Positions 5,158-12,792 are shown, numbered from the stretch's first letter. The stretch: 12,977 bases of DNA from DAIOHQ01 sp036744635 (GCA_036744635.1 DAIOHQ010000131.1:1-12977); one strand, 5' to 3'. Notes: generated by a model not told the origin, from the letters alone. Made by a program: numbers and translations.

Positions 5158-7722
5158 ATGCCGACGATGATCCCCATGAACGTGCAACGACTCATTCTCA
5201 CTCTCCTCCTCCTCGCCGCCGCGGTCCTGGCACTCCCCTCCCGCGCAACCGCGGCCGGCGCCTCGCACTGGACGCACACCACCGAGGCCGACTTCAAGAG
5301 CGGCACCCTGCACAACGTGGTCGCCACCAACCTCGGCGATCTCAAGCTCTCCCGCGCGGTGAAGATGCTGCTTGAACAGGATGCCCACGTCAGCGCGGTA
5401 TATGCCCTGGCCCAGGGCAAGGATGGGACGATCTACGCCGGCACCGGACCCAAAGGCATCATTCTGGCGATCAAGGATGACAAGGTTTCGACGCTCGCCA
5501 CCCTGGAGGATGACCTCAACATTTTCTCGCTGCTGATTGACAAAGATGGCCGCGTCCTCGCCGGCACCGGCGGTGAAAACGGCAAGATTTTTTCCATCAA
5601 GGCCGGCGAGAAACCTAAGGAGATTTTCGCCGCCGAAGGCGTGCAATACATCTGGGCCATGGCCCAGACCCCCGACGGTTTCATCTACGCCGCCACCGGC
5701 CCCGAAGGCCAGCTCTTCGAGATCGACCCCGATGGATCGCATAAAGTCCTCTTCGACAGCACTGAGAGCAACCTGCTCAGTCTCCTCTCCGATGGCAAGG
5801 ACACGCTCTACGTCGGCACCGATCCCAATGGCCTGGTCTACCGCATCAATCGCAAGACCAAGGAATCCTTCGTCCTCTACGATGCCGCCGAGGCCGAAGT
5901 GAGCGCGCTGGCCCTGGACAAAAAAGGCAATCTGTACGCGGGCACTGCCGAAACCAGCGAAGGGCCGACGCAAAACGCCGAAGAAGGCGGCGCGGCCGAG
6001 CAGGTCGGCCGCCCCGAAAGCCAGCCCAGCGGCGTCGCCATTCCATCCAAGCCGCCCGAGGCCCCCAAGCCCCCCGCCCTCCCCGATCCCAATCCCGGCG
6101 AGCCGGCCCCAATTCCCAAAGAGCACCACAAGGTGAAGTGGGCGCCATCCGTCTCAACCAGGCGCGCACTTGTTGCTCCCATAGGGTGGGCGTACTCGCC
6201 CACCATCCCCCACCCGGCGCCACAACGGTGGGCGACTACGCCCACCCTACAAGACTTTCCAACGCGCGCGCCTGTCATCTTCGCGGAGATGAAACAAGAC
6301 GCCGCCAATCCGCACAAGCCCAATCCGCCCGCATCGTCTCCCGAGGCCGCCGACGGCGAAGAAGCCCACACGCTGCAGCCGCGCCAGCCCAAATCCGGCG
6401 AGGCCGTCAAGCCCCGCGCTGAGGGCAACGCCATCTACCGCATCGACCCCGACGGCTTCGTCACTGAAATCTTCCGCCAGCCGGTGCTCGTCCTGTCGCT
6501 GCTGGAAAACAACGGCGTGCTGCTGGTCGGCACCGGCAGCGAAGGATTGGTCTATCAGATCGATCCCGCCGCCGAGGAGACCACCATCCTGGCCAAGGTC
6601 GATCCCAAGCAGGTGATGTGCCTGCTGCCCGCGGCCGACGGCCGCATCTTCATGGGCCTGGCCAACACCGGCGCGGTGGCCGCCATGAGCTCCGGCTTCG
6701 CTTCCGACGGCACCTGGACCAGCCCGGTCCTCGACGCCTCGCAGACCAGCCGCTTCGGCAAGATGCAGCTTCACGGCACCCTTCCCACCGACACTGCTCT
6801 TACCGTCGCCACTCGCAGCGGCAACATGAAGGAGGCGGGTGAGGCTGGCGAGGTAGGGGGGGCGGGGTCGGGGTGGAGCAAGTGGTCGGATGAGATTCCC
6901 GCCAGCGCGTTTCTGCAGGTCTCCGCCCCCACCGCGCGCTTCCTGCAATATCGCCTCACCTTCACCAGCAAGGAAGGGAAGGAAACCCCGGTGGTGCAGG
7001 ATGTGGATGTGGCGTATCAGGTGCCCAACCTCGCCCCGCAGATCAAGACCATCAAGATCGCCTCAGCCCAGCAGGCCGCCGCCGAAGGCGACGCCGCCGG
7101 GGCGGCAGCCGGCGCCGGCGCGGGCGCCACGGCCAAGGTTGCCTCCACCCGCATGCAAACCATCACCTGGGAAGCCTCCGACCCAAACAACGACACGCTT
7201 CAATATGCCCTCTACTTCCGCGCTGGCACCCACGGCCAATGGGTGCTGCTCAAGGAGAAGATCAAGGAAGTGCAGTTCGTCTGGGACACCAGGACCATCG
7301 CCGACGGCGCCTACGAGGTGAAAGTCGTCGCCTCCGACGCCGCCGCCAATCCCCACGACACCGGCAAGACCGCCAGCCGGATCAGTGATCCGGTGGTGGT
7401 CGACAATACTCCACCGGCCATCGGCGATCTCACCTCCAAGGCGGTGGACGGCGGCATTCAGATCGACTGCAAGGCGGTCGACCACACCAGCACCGTCGCC
7501 AACGTCGAGTACAGCGTCGATTCCAACGATGACTGGCAGGCGGTCGAGGCTTCTGATAAGATTTTCGATTCCCCCGAAGAAACGGTGACGTTCACCGTCG
7601 GGCAACTGACCCCCGGCGCTCATCAGATCACGATCCGCGCCACCGACAGCCACGGCAACCAGGCCTACGAAAGTCTGTCGGTCAACACCGAGCCCCGCGA
7701 GAAACACGCGCGGCAAAAATAA
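5158..7722 (+). CDS. exported beta-propeller protein with Ig-like C-terminus, 854 aa
   Basis: Starts MPTMIPMNVQRLIL, followed by a hydrophobic core and an Ala-rich cleavage region near residue 33 (SRATAAG): a Sec signal peptide, so secreted or periplasmic. Residues about 78-264 hold repeated blades of the type ALAxxxDGxIYAGTGPxGxI (near 82, 123, 167, 206 and 249). After a Pro/Ala/Lys-rich linker at about 264-424 the blades resume (445-510). A GTWTSPVLDA segment (518-527) and Ig/fibronectin-like beta domains follow (about 615-845), with the linker ITWEASDPNNDT near 669. The open frame extends upstream through the heptamer arrays, but that part is repeat text and is rejected. ATGs at 5158, 5167 and 5176 are all possible; none has a good ribosome site. 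Two repeat elements lie in the coding sequence (6182-6249 and 6832-6876). The ligand or polymer bound is unknown. Confidence 0.85.
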   Translation: MPTMIPMNVQRLILTLLLLAAAVLALPSRATAAGASHWTHTTEADFKSGTLHNVVATNLGDLKLSRAVKMLLEQDAHVSAVYALAQGKDGTIYAGTGPKGIILAIKDDKVSTLATLEDDLNIFSLLIDKDGRVLAGTGGENGKIFSIKAGEKPKEIFAAEGVQYIWAMAQTPDGFIYAATGPEGQLFEIDPDGSHKVLFDSTESNLLSLLSDGKDTLYVGTDPNGLVYRINRKTKESFVLYDAAEAEVSALALDKKGNLYAGTAETSEGPTQNAEEGGAAEQVGRPESQPSGVAIPSKPPEAPKPPALPDPNPGEPAPIPKEHHKVKWAPSVSTRRALVAPIGWAYSPTIPHPAPQRWATTPTLQDFPTRAPVIFAEMKQDAANPHKPNPPASSPEAADGEEAHTLQPRQPKSGEAVKPRAEGNAIYRIDPDGFVTEIFRQPVLVLSLLENNGVLLVGTGSEGLVYQIDPAAEETTILAKVDPKQVMCLLPAADGRIFMGLANTGAVAAMSSGFASDGTWTSPVLDASQTSRFGKMQLHGTLPTDTALTVATRSGNMKEAGEAGEVGGAGSGWSKWSDEIPASAFLQVSAPTARFLQYRLTFTSKEGKETPVVQDVDVAYQVPNLAPQIKTIKIASAQQAAAEGDAAGAAAGAGAGATAKVASTRMQTITWEASDPNNDTLQYALYFRAGTHGQWVLLKEKIKEVQFVWDTRTIADGAYEVKVVASDAAANPHDTGKTASRISDPVVVDNTPPAIGDLTSKAVDGGIQIDCKAVDHTSTVANVEYSVDSNDDWQAVEASDKIFDSPEETVTFTVGQLTPGAHQITIRATDSHGNQAYESLSVNTEPREKHARQK
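6182..6249. repeat. double-hairpin palindromic element inside the propeller gene
   Basis: AGGGTGGGCG-TACT-CGCCCACC (6183-6204) and GGTGGGCG-ACTA-CGCCCACCCT (6227-6248) are each near-perfect hairpins. They are also reverse complements of each other with one mismatch, so the whole 68 bp is a larger palindrome around a 22-bp spacer. This is the layout of a REPIN. It is translated as part of the linker (residues 342-364, IGWAYSPT ... WATTPT) and leaves the frame open. Confidence 0.8.
6832..6876. repeat. 9-bp tandem repeat with G-quadruplex potential, in frame
   Basis: Five 9-bp units (GAGGCGGGT, GAGGCTGGC, GAGGTAGGG, GGGGCGGGG, TCGGGGTGG) encode EAG-EAG-EVG-GAG-SGW in the propeller protein. The sense-strand run at 6856-6873 has four G-tracts with loops of 1-2 bases, a canonical G-quadruplex pattern. 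Confidence 0.6.
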
Positions 7723-7773
7723 GAAAAGGAGAGGCGGCCGGGCATCGCCCGCGACGCTTATCAAGGAAATCCC

Positions 7774-7908
7774 ATGCATTACCCCCACAAGAAAAGCCTC
7801 ATCAAACGCGCCCGCAAGATCGGCTTCCGCGCCCGCATGCGCACCAAAAAAGGCCGACAGGCCATCAACCGCAAACGCCGCGTCGGCCGCGCGGTCCAGG
7901 TGGTCTAA
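7774..7908 (+). CDS. rpmH: 50S ribosomal protein L34, 44 aa
   Basis: A 44-residue, very basic protein whose core KIGFRARMRTKKGRQAINRK, followed by RRVGRA, matches L34 of the large ribosomal subunit. It carries the invariant GFRxRMxT, the GRQ and the RR-x-GRA motifs. The N-terminus MHYPHKKSLIKRAR differs from the usual KRTFQPS form. Start ATG 7774 has AAGGA about 7 nt upstream. It begins 51 bp after the stop of the propeller gene on the same strand and could be read through from it. The classic neighbours rnpA and dnaA are not in the window. Length is within the family range of 44-50 residues. Its small size makes it easy to miss. Confidence 0.9.
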   Translation: MHYPHKKSLIKRARKIGFRARMRTKKGRQAINRKRRVGRAVQVV

Positions 7909-7917
7909 CCCCCCAAC

Positions 7918-7934
7918 CCGCCACCTCACGGCGG
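7918..7934. other. weak hairpin after rpmH
   Basis: A 5-bp stem (CCGCC at 7918-7922, GGCGG at 7930-7934) follows the rpmH stop by 9 bp and is followed by GATTATTTCC. This is too weak for a confident terminator call. Confidence 0.2.
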
Positions 7935-7994
7935 CGATTATTTCCGCACGAGTTCGGGGGCCAAGCCGATTCCGCGCCTAGCATTCGATGCGTC

Positions 7995-8354
7995 ATGAAG
8001 CAGCAGTTCAACGACTATATTCTGCGGACCGAGGGGGACGTCACGATCGTCCGCCTGCGCACGGAGAACCTGCTCAACATCCTCGACGTCAACCGCGTCA
8101 GCGAGGAGATCACTCATCTGATCGTCGACGGCGGTGTCCGTCGGCTGATTCTCGACCTCAAGTATGTCCGCCACACCGGCAGCGCCGCCCTCGGCATGCT
8201 CCTCTCCCTTTTGCAGGACCTCAGAAAGCGCCAAGGCAAGCTCGTCCTCTCCCACATCGAAAACATCGAGCCGCTCCTGCGCGCCTCCAACACAAGAAAG
8301 CTCTTCACCATCGCCCCCGATCCACGGGAAGCGATGGCGCTATTCGACAAATAG
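7995..8354 (+). CDS. STAS-domain protein, anti-anti-sigma-factor-like, 119 aa
   Basis: A single STAS domain fills the protein, with the expected strand-helix pattern: DVTIVRLRTENLLN (15-28), LILDLKYVRHTGSAALGMLL (51-70), then QGKLVLSHIEN (80-90). Such proteins bind or release anti-sigma kinases according to the phosphorylation of a serine at the start of the central helix. Here the motif is T61-G-S63-A-A-L-G instead of D-S-S-G-L-G. S63 is the only serine at that place, the acidic neighbour is missing, and the exact SpoIIAA Ser58 position aligns with alanine. Regulation by phosphorylation may therefore differ. No anti-sigma kinase or sigma factor is adjacent. The ATG at 7995 lacks a clear ribosome site but matches the domain start. 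It is convergent with the next gene. Confidence 0.85.
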   Translation: MKQQFNDYILRTEGDVTIVRLRTENLLNILDVNRVSEEITHLIVDGGVRRLILDLKYVRHTGSAALGMLLSLLQDLRKRQGKLVLSHIENIEPLLRASNTRKLFTIAPDPREAMALFDK

Positions 8355-8357
8355 AAA

Positions 8358-8379
8358 AGACGCCCTGCGGCGAGCGTCT
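8358..8379 (-). terminator. terminator between convergent genes
   Basis: AGACGC at 8358-8363 pairs with GCGTCT at 8374-8379 around a 10-base loop that can pair further. Read on the minus strand the stem is followed by TTTTC, so it best serves the leftward exported-protein gene ending at 8410. It sits 4 bp after the STAS stop and could weakly serve that gene too. Confidence 0.5.
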
Positions 8380-8409
8380 CATTGTTCCGTTCGGATGAAA
8401 AATCGTCAC

Positions 8410-8823
8410 TCAGTCAAAGATCGACCGTACCGTCCGCTTGGGCTCCTCGGACGCCGGCGCGTCCACTACTTTCGGCTTCTCGACCTTGGGCTGCTCGGCA
8501 GCTTTCGGGGCGGCCTTGGGGGTGATGACCACCTTGCCCGGCGTGGCAGGCTCGACGTTCTTCTCCAGCGCGGCGGTCACGCGCTCCTCAAGCCCGGCTT
8601 CCTTGAGCCGGTTGTCGAGGTTGGCATGCCGCTGCAGGTCGCCTACCGTCCAGGTGCGCATGTCCACGTAGGTGTCGGTGAAGCCAAGCCGGTTTTTGGG
8701 GACGATGGTGATGGCCGGGATCTTGCCCTCGGATGGCTCGCGCACGACATGCAGCGCCGCCGCCGCCAGACACCACCCGCCCGCCAACAGGCCGAGCACG
8801 AATAAGCGAAAGAGCATCTTCAT
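8410..8823 (-). CDS. small exported protein of unknown function, 137 aa
   Basis: The start MKMLFRLFVLGLLAGGWCLA is a Sec signal peptide or membrane anchor (residues about 3-24). C18 is not in a clear lipobox. A conserved-looking segment follows (ITIVPKNRLGFTDTYVDMRT, then WTVGDLQRH, about 38-70). After that comes a helical stretch (LDNRLKEAGLEERVTAALEK) and a Lys/Pro/Ala-rich tail typical of a flexible extracytoplasmic linker, ending KRTVRSIFD. ATG 8823 is chosen because AAGGAG lies about 7 nt upstream; the frame also runs open much further upstream. A perfect palindrome overlaps the leader just upstream of the ribosome site. I do not recognise the family. Confidence 0.75.
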   Translation of the reverse strand: MKMLFRLFVLGLLAGGWCLAAAALHVVREPSEGKIPAITIVPKNRLGFTDTYVDMRTWTVGDLQRHANLDNRLKEAGLEERVTAALEKNVEPATPGKVVITPKAAPKAAEQPKVEKPKVVDAPASEEPKRTVRSIFD

Positions 8824-8835
8824 GGGTTTCTCCTT

Positions 8836-8854
8836 GGCGGCCGGACCGGCCGCC
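8836..8854. promoter_or_regulatory. perfect 9-bp palindrome in the leader of the exported-protein gene
   Basis: GGCGGCCGG at 8836-8844 and CCGGCCGCC at 8846-8854 are perfect complements around a single A. The palindrome directly abuts the ribosome binding site (CTCCTT on the plus strand, 8830-8835). With a one-base loop it is better suited to a protein-binding operator, or a hairpin with an opened apex. It could limit translation or transcription of the gene starting at 8823. Confidence 0.45.
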
Positions 8855-8995
8855 GCTTTGTTCAGTATATCATACGCATCCCCCCGCCCGCTCCACCTAT
8901 AGTTCCTCGAAATCTTTATAGTGGGATCTGCGGCGCAAAATGTTCGCCGTTCCGCCGCTGCAGTCAAAGGGGGCTTTGGTCCGATAAGTCCTGAT

Positions 8996-10732
8996 GTGAG
9001 CACGCTCGAGATCATTGGCGCGGAGATTTCGTATCAGCAGTCGGCCGCGGAGCAGGAGGCGGCCCGCAACTGGGCGGGAAATCTGCGCGCCCTGGCATCC
9101 ACCCAACCGGCCCTGGTCGAGGCGCTGCAGGGTCAGGCCGCGGGGGTGGAGTGGGTGTACGGAAGGGACGGGGCGCTGACGGCGATGGAGACGGGGCAAT
9201 GGCATGGCGGCTGCTCGGTCCCCCGCCAGGCGGCCAGGCAGCTTCTCAAGACGCTCAATTCCACCGGCACGGTCGCCTGCTATCTCTCCCCCACCCATGC
9301 ACAGCAGCTCAAAGTGGCGATGGACCTCTTCGCCCGCGAGCAGGCGGTCATCGCGATCATCCCGGCCACACACGACCTGCGCGTGATGCTGCAATGCGCG
9401 GATTTTTCCGACGACATCGAACAGCATCGCCTCTGGTTCTGCTGGGGCGAGACGTGGAAAGAGGAACTGCAACATCTGTTGCAAGAGCGTGAAGGGCTGC
9501 CGGTTCCGGCGCAATTCATTCGCACCGCGCTGGTCGAGGAACGAAGCGGGCAGGCGTTGATCGCCGCCGCACAGGAGGTGTTCAACAGCATTACCAGCAG
9601 CCGCGCGCACAGCATCGAGCAGTCCTGGACAAAGCGCTCGGCGCCCGCCGCCGGCGCGGTCAAACGTCTGTGCGTGCTGGCCCCCTCGCGCTTTCGGCTT
9701 TGGGAGAACGCGGCCGATGCGCTCCTGCAGGCGATGCGCGCTGATGAATCGGCGGGGATTGATGTAACTCGATTCGATTCGGACGATCCGGCCTCGGCTT
9801 CTCCGCTGGCGCTGGCGCGGATCGCCAGCGCGTGCGACGCTATCCTGGCCGCCGGCACCGGCCGGGCGGACCTGCCGGGAATCGTAGCGCTCGATACGCC
9901 ATGGATCACCTGGGTTACCGCGCCGCGGATTCCCGCGCGCAGCGGCGCGGGCGACAAGGACATGCTGCTGCTGGCCGATGAGGGATGGATGTCAGCGGCG
10001 CTGCAGCAGGGCTGGGAGCCGGATCGGGTGCAGGTGGCGGCCTGGCCGGCGGCGCAGGCCCGGCAACACGATCCCTCCGCCGAGCAGATGGCGCGCTGGG
10101 CGGATCGCTATGCACTGGGCAGCCGGCCGAGCAAGGCTGGATCGCTGGCGATTATCGTCAATACCACGTCGATCTGCCCTTCACCGGAACTCGATCTCTC
10201 CAGCCATCGCCTGCTCTGGGAGATGATCCTGGCCGAGTTGACGACGAATCCGTTCACCCTGCCGGAGAACCTTGACGGCTATCTCTGTGACCGCAGGGCC
10301 AAACTGGGAATCGACGAGGCCGGCTTCGACCGCGCCCAATTCATCAACGAGCTGATCGTGCCCGCCTACCAGCAGGGCCTAGCGCGGGTGTTGATCGAAG
10401 AAGGCTTGCCGTTGCGGGTCTGGGGAAGCGGGTGGGAAGAAATCGACGAATTCGCCGGCCGGTGCGGCGGCCCAGTCCGATCATCGGCGGAACTTGCAGC
10501 CGTGATCGAGGAAGCGGCGGCGCTGGTTCACGTCTGGCCCCACCTGCACCTGCATCCAATCGACGCGGCCGGCAAACCGGTGGTGCGGCGCTGCGGCGAC
10601 CGCGGCGAGACATTCGCGCGGGAGGCCAAACTGGCGCTGCGCGGAGAGGTGCGCTTGCGCCCCGGTGCAGGTCCGGTACTTTCATCTCATCTGATGTGCC
10701 GCCTCCTCGCCGGCACACCCACCGGCCTGTGA
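8996..10732 (+). CDS. putative glycosyltransferase-like protein, 578 aa
   Basis: Soluble protein with alternating beta-alpha segments suggesting two Rossmann-like halves. The first is about 55-200 (GTVACYLSPTHAQQLKVAMD, then AVIAIIPATHDLRVML). The second is about 222-345 (VKRLCVLAPSRFRLW, then CDAILAAGTGRADLPGIVAL). A last domain at about 380-550 contains PLRVWGSGWEEIDEF and LVHVWPHLHLHPIDAAGKPV, which faintly recalls the C-terminal domain of CgeB-like or flagellin-modifying GT-B enzymes. No decisive catalytic motif is visible, so the class is a guess. GTG at 8996 (then STLEIIGAEISYQQ) is preferred over GTG at 8921 because the intervening residues look non-coding; neither has a good ribosome site. 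It lies upstream of a clear glycosyltransferase on the same strand. The 171 bp before it are shared with the divergent exported-protein gene. Confidence 0.6.
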   Translation: MSTLEIIGAEISYQQSAAEQEAARNWAGNLRALASTQPALVEALQGQAAGVEWVYGRDGALTAMETGQWHGGCSVPRQAARQLLKTLNSTGTVACYLSPTHAQQLKVAMDLFAREQAVIAIIPATHDLRVMLQCADFSDDIEQHRLWFCWGETWKEELQHLLQEREGLPVPAQFIRTALVEERSGQALIAAAQEVFNSITSSRAHSIEQSWTKRSAPAAGAVKRLCVLAPSRFRLWENAADALLQAMRADESAGIDVTRFDSDDPASASPLALARIASACDAILAAGTGRADLPGIVALDTPWITWVTAPRIPARSGAGDKDMLLLADEGWMSAALQQGWEPDRVQVAAWPAAQARQHDPSAEQMARWADRYALGSRPSKAGSLAIIVNTTSICPSPELDLSSHRLLWEMILAELTTNPFTLPENLDGYLCDRRAKLGIDEAGFDRAQFINELIVPAYQQGLARVLIEEGLPLRVWGSGWEEIDEFAGRCGGPVRSSAELAAVIEEAAALVHVWPHLHLHPIDAAGKPVVRRCGDRGETFAREAKLALRGEVRLRPGAGPVLSSHLMCRLLAGTPTGL

Positions 10733-10765
10733 GTCTAAAGCACCGTTCAGAATGCGGCGCCATCT

Positions 10766-10840
10766 GTCATCTGAGGTATTCCGAAGGATCTGGCCTCGAG
10801 CGTTGATCCAGCCAGATTCTTCGGAGTACCTCAGAATGAC
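10766..10840. repeat. palindromic repeat, copy A
   Basis: The left arm 10766-10793 and right arm 10812-10840 are reverse complements except for three differences, one of them an indel. The core is TGAGGTAYTCCGAAGRATCT. The type is common in intergenic regions of many bacteria as REP-like sequence. A second copy lies at 12793-12868 in the opposite orientation, recognisable from the shared asymmetric loop (CTGGCCTCG). The rest of the gap before the next gene, 10841-11008, shows nothing else clear. Confidence 0.8.
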
Positions 10841-11008
10841 ATGTACGCGGTATGAATAGAGCCGCATCGCGCACGGTCATTTAGGCAGGATTTTGCCCGC
10901 TGAAATTCATGGCCGACTTTCCACATGCCCGATAACTCAAGGGTGTGTGCTGCTGTTTGGTAGCTGCCGGAGGGGGGTGTTTTTGAGCCGTTGGTGAAAG
11001 GAATTGTT

Positions 11009-12682
11009 ATGCCATCGCTGATGGAATTGGTGGATCGCGTCAATAAGGGCGAGTTGATCGAAGCGGAGATGCTGGAGATTTATCAGGAGTCGCCCAACAG
11101 CGCCGAGAAATTCCTGGCGCATCACGCCCACGCCCTGCTCGACCTGCGCCGGGCCCAGCAGCACATGCTGCAGAGCCTCGAGGCCATCGACTACAGCGAC
11201 CAGAAGGTGCTGAACCAATTCATGAGCGTCAGCGGGTTTCTCGGGCTGACCGATCAGCGGGCGCAGCCGGTCATCCGCTTCGGTTCCAGCGCCATCGCCC
11301 GCCGCGAATTTGCGCTGGGGCTGGAGGCGATCCAGAACGGCGTCAGCTACGACCTGCAGCACGGCGGAACCTACACCGGCGACCGCGAGAACTGCCTGTT
11401 CGTGGCCACTCAGTACGACCGGGCCAGCCAGTGCATCGGTTGGGCCCCCACCGAGCCGATCGAGTGGAACAACAAGATGACCAAGGTGGCGTTTATCGTC
11501 AGCGGAATCGCCGACGACGAGGCGGCCGGGCGCTCCATGCGCAGCTTCGCGCGGCACCACGACGTCAAGCGGTTCAAGATGCACGTCTACTCGACCGAGG
11601 CGGGCGCGCGCCGCGACAAGCAGCAGTTCGTGCAGAACAGCTATGCGACGGCCAGCGCCAAGCGCGGCAAGGATACGCTGGAATTCCTCAAGACCCAGAA
11701 GATCCCGGCGTGGATCGCCCCCACCGACGGCGACACCGTCTCGGCGGCCAAGGACCTGGCGATCCAACTGATCAAGGACCGCGTTGACGTCGTGATCTTC
11801 GACACCACGCAGGCCGACCCGATCGCGGCGGTGGTGGCCAACTGGGAGGTGGCGCGGGTGAAGGTGAACCTCTGCCGGCGCACGCCGATGTACGCCGGCG
11901 GCGTGAGCTGCGTGACCTACCTCGACCAGGCCCGCTTCGAGGGTGACAAGGAATTCTGGCAGCGCCGGGGCGTCGAGAGCCGCTTTGTTCTCGAAGGCAT
12001 CGACATCGACGATACCACCGGCCCCGCCGCGACGGCGCCGCAGCGCTCGGCCTACGGTATTCCCGAGCAGGCGATGGTGCTGGCGACGGCCTCGCCGGAC
12101 CTGGACAAGGCGCTGAGCGAGGAGTTTGTCGAGACCATCATCAACGTGCTGCGGGCGCACCCGCACGCGATCTATCTGCTGGTGGGCGAGGGTGAGATGG
12201 CACAGCAGAAGCGGAAGTTTGAGTCGGCCGGCGTGGGCAAGCGGGTGGGATATGCCGGCCGGCGCAAGGACATGCCGGGGTTCCTGCGGATCGCGGATTT
12301 GTATCTGGCGGAATTTCCCTCGGCCAGCGCAACCGGCGTTCTGCAGGCGATGGCGATGGATCGGCCGGTGGTGGCGATGCACTGGGGAGACAGCGTCGAG
12401 CAGTCGCAGGCGGCCGCGTTCATCGGCAGCGAAGGGGCGATCAGCGGGCGCGATGCCAATGCGTATGTGGAGCGCGTCAGCAAGATCATTCGCGAGCCGG
12501 CCTATCGCCAGAAGCTCGGCAAGACGATGCGCAGCCGCGTCGAGCAGCATTTCGGCTTCAACCAGACCGCCCGGCACATCGAGCAGCTCTGCGATCAGCT
12601 TATCCAGCAGAAGACCGAGGCGTCGGTGGATCAGACCGCACTGCAGACGCCGCGCGACGAGCCCGAAGCGCAGGCCGCATAA
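11009..12682 (+). CDS. GT-B glycosyltransferase, SPINDLY/OGT (GT41)-like, 557 aa
   Basis: Cytoplasmic sugar transferase. The N-terminal part (1-150) is helical with no clear TPR consensus. The first Rossmann domain begins at MTKVAFIVSGIADDEAAGRS (157-176), followed by KMHVYSTEAGA and VDVVIFDTTQADPIAAVVA (259-277). The second domain has MVLATASPDLDKALS, AIYLLVGEGE (388-397), and VGYAGRRKDMPGFLRIADLY followed by LAEFPSAS (413-440). The nucleotide-sugar region TGVLQAMAMDRPVVAMHWGD (442-461) follows. That order fits GT-B enzymes of the GT41/SPINDLY type. The donor and acceptor are unknown; protein O-glycosylation, for example of flagellin or surface proteins, is a reasonable guess. ATG 11009 has AAAGGA 7 nt upstream and fits better than a GTG at 10991. 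A strong terminator follows the stop. Confidence 0.88.
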   Translation: MPSLMELVDRVNKGELIEAEMLEIYQESPNSAEKFLAHHAHALLDLRRAQQHMLQSLEAIDYSDQKVLNQFMSVSGFLGLTDQRAQPVIRFGSSAIARREFALGLEAIQNGVSYDLQHGGTYTGDRENCLFVATQYDRASQCIGWAPTEPIEWNNKMTKVAFIVSGIADDEAAGRSMRSFARHHDVKRFKMHVYSTEAGARRDKQQFVQNSYATASAKRGKDTLEFLKTQKIPAWIAPTDGDTVSAAKDLAIQLIKDRVDVVIFDTTQADPIAAVVANWEVARVKVNLCRRTPMYAGGVSCVTYLDQARFEGDKEFWQRRGVESRFVLEGIDIDDTTGPAATAPQRSAYGIPEQAMVLATASPDLDKALSEEFVETIINVLRAHPHAIYLLVGEGEMAQQKRKFESAGVGKRVGYAGRRKDMPGFLRIADLYLAEFPSASATGVLQAMAMDRPVVAMHWGDSVEQSQAAAFIGSEGAISGRDANAYVERVSKIIREPAYRQKLGKTMRSRVEQHFGFNQTARHIEQLCDQLIQQKTEASVDQTALQTPRDEPEAQAA

Positions 12683-12706
12683 GACAGGTTCACATATACG
12701 ACAACG

Positions 12707-12739
12707 AAAGCCCGGCGCAAAGACGCCGGGCTTTTTTTT
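12707..12739 (+). terminator. strong intrinsic terminator
   Basis: AAAGCCCGGCG at 12707-12717 pairs perfectly with CGCCGGGCTTT at 12724-12734 around CAAAGA. The stem runs into eight consecutive T at 12732-12739. It lies 24 bp past the glycosyltransferase stop and ends that transcript. It carries an A-run on the other strand and so may work in both directions. Confidence 0.93.
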
Positions 12740-12792
12740 GTCGACGCTATCTATGTGACCGTGCGTGATTGCGCCGACCAAACGGCTCCCCT

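Noticed and set aside
5140..6129. Minus-strand open frame of 329 codons opposite the propeller gene
   Set aside because: Gly/Ala-rich antisense shadow of the propeller blades, with no ribosome site or recognisable family.
7063..7929. Minus-strand open frame of 288 codons covering the Ig-like domains and rpmH
   Set aside because: It lies opposite two convincing genes and shows low-complexity Gly/Val/Ala composition.
8894..8922. Possible promoter (TATAGT at 8917) for the gene at 8996
   Set aside because: The -10-like word is good but the matching -35 position is CACCTA, so the match is too weak to list as a feature.
10937..12781. Long minus-strand open frame (614 codons) opposite the glycosyltransferase gene
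   Set aside because: It mirrors a well-supported gene with clear GT-B motifs, has repeat-like His/Arg/Leu-rich composition, lacks a domain and a ribosome site, and is the kind of antisense frame GC-rich third positions create.
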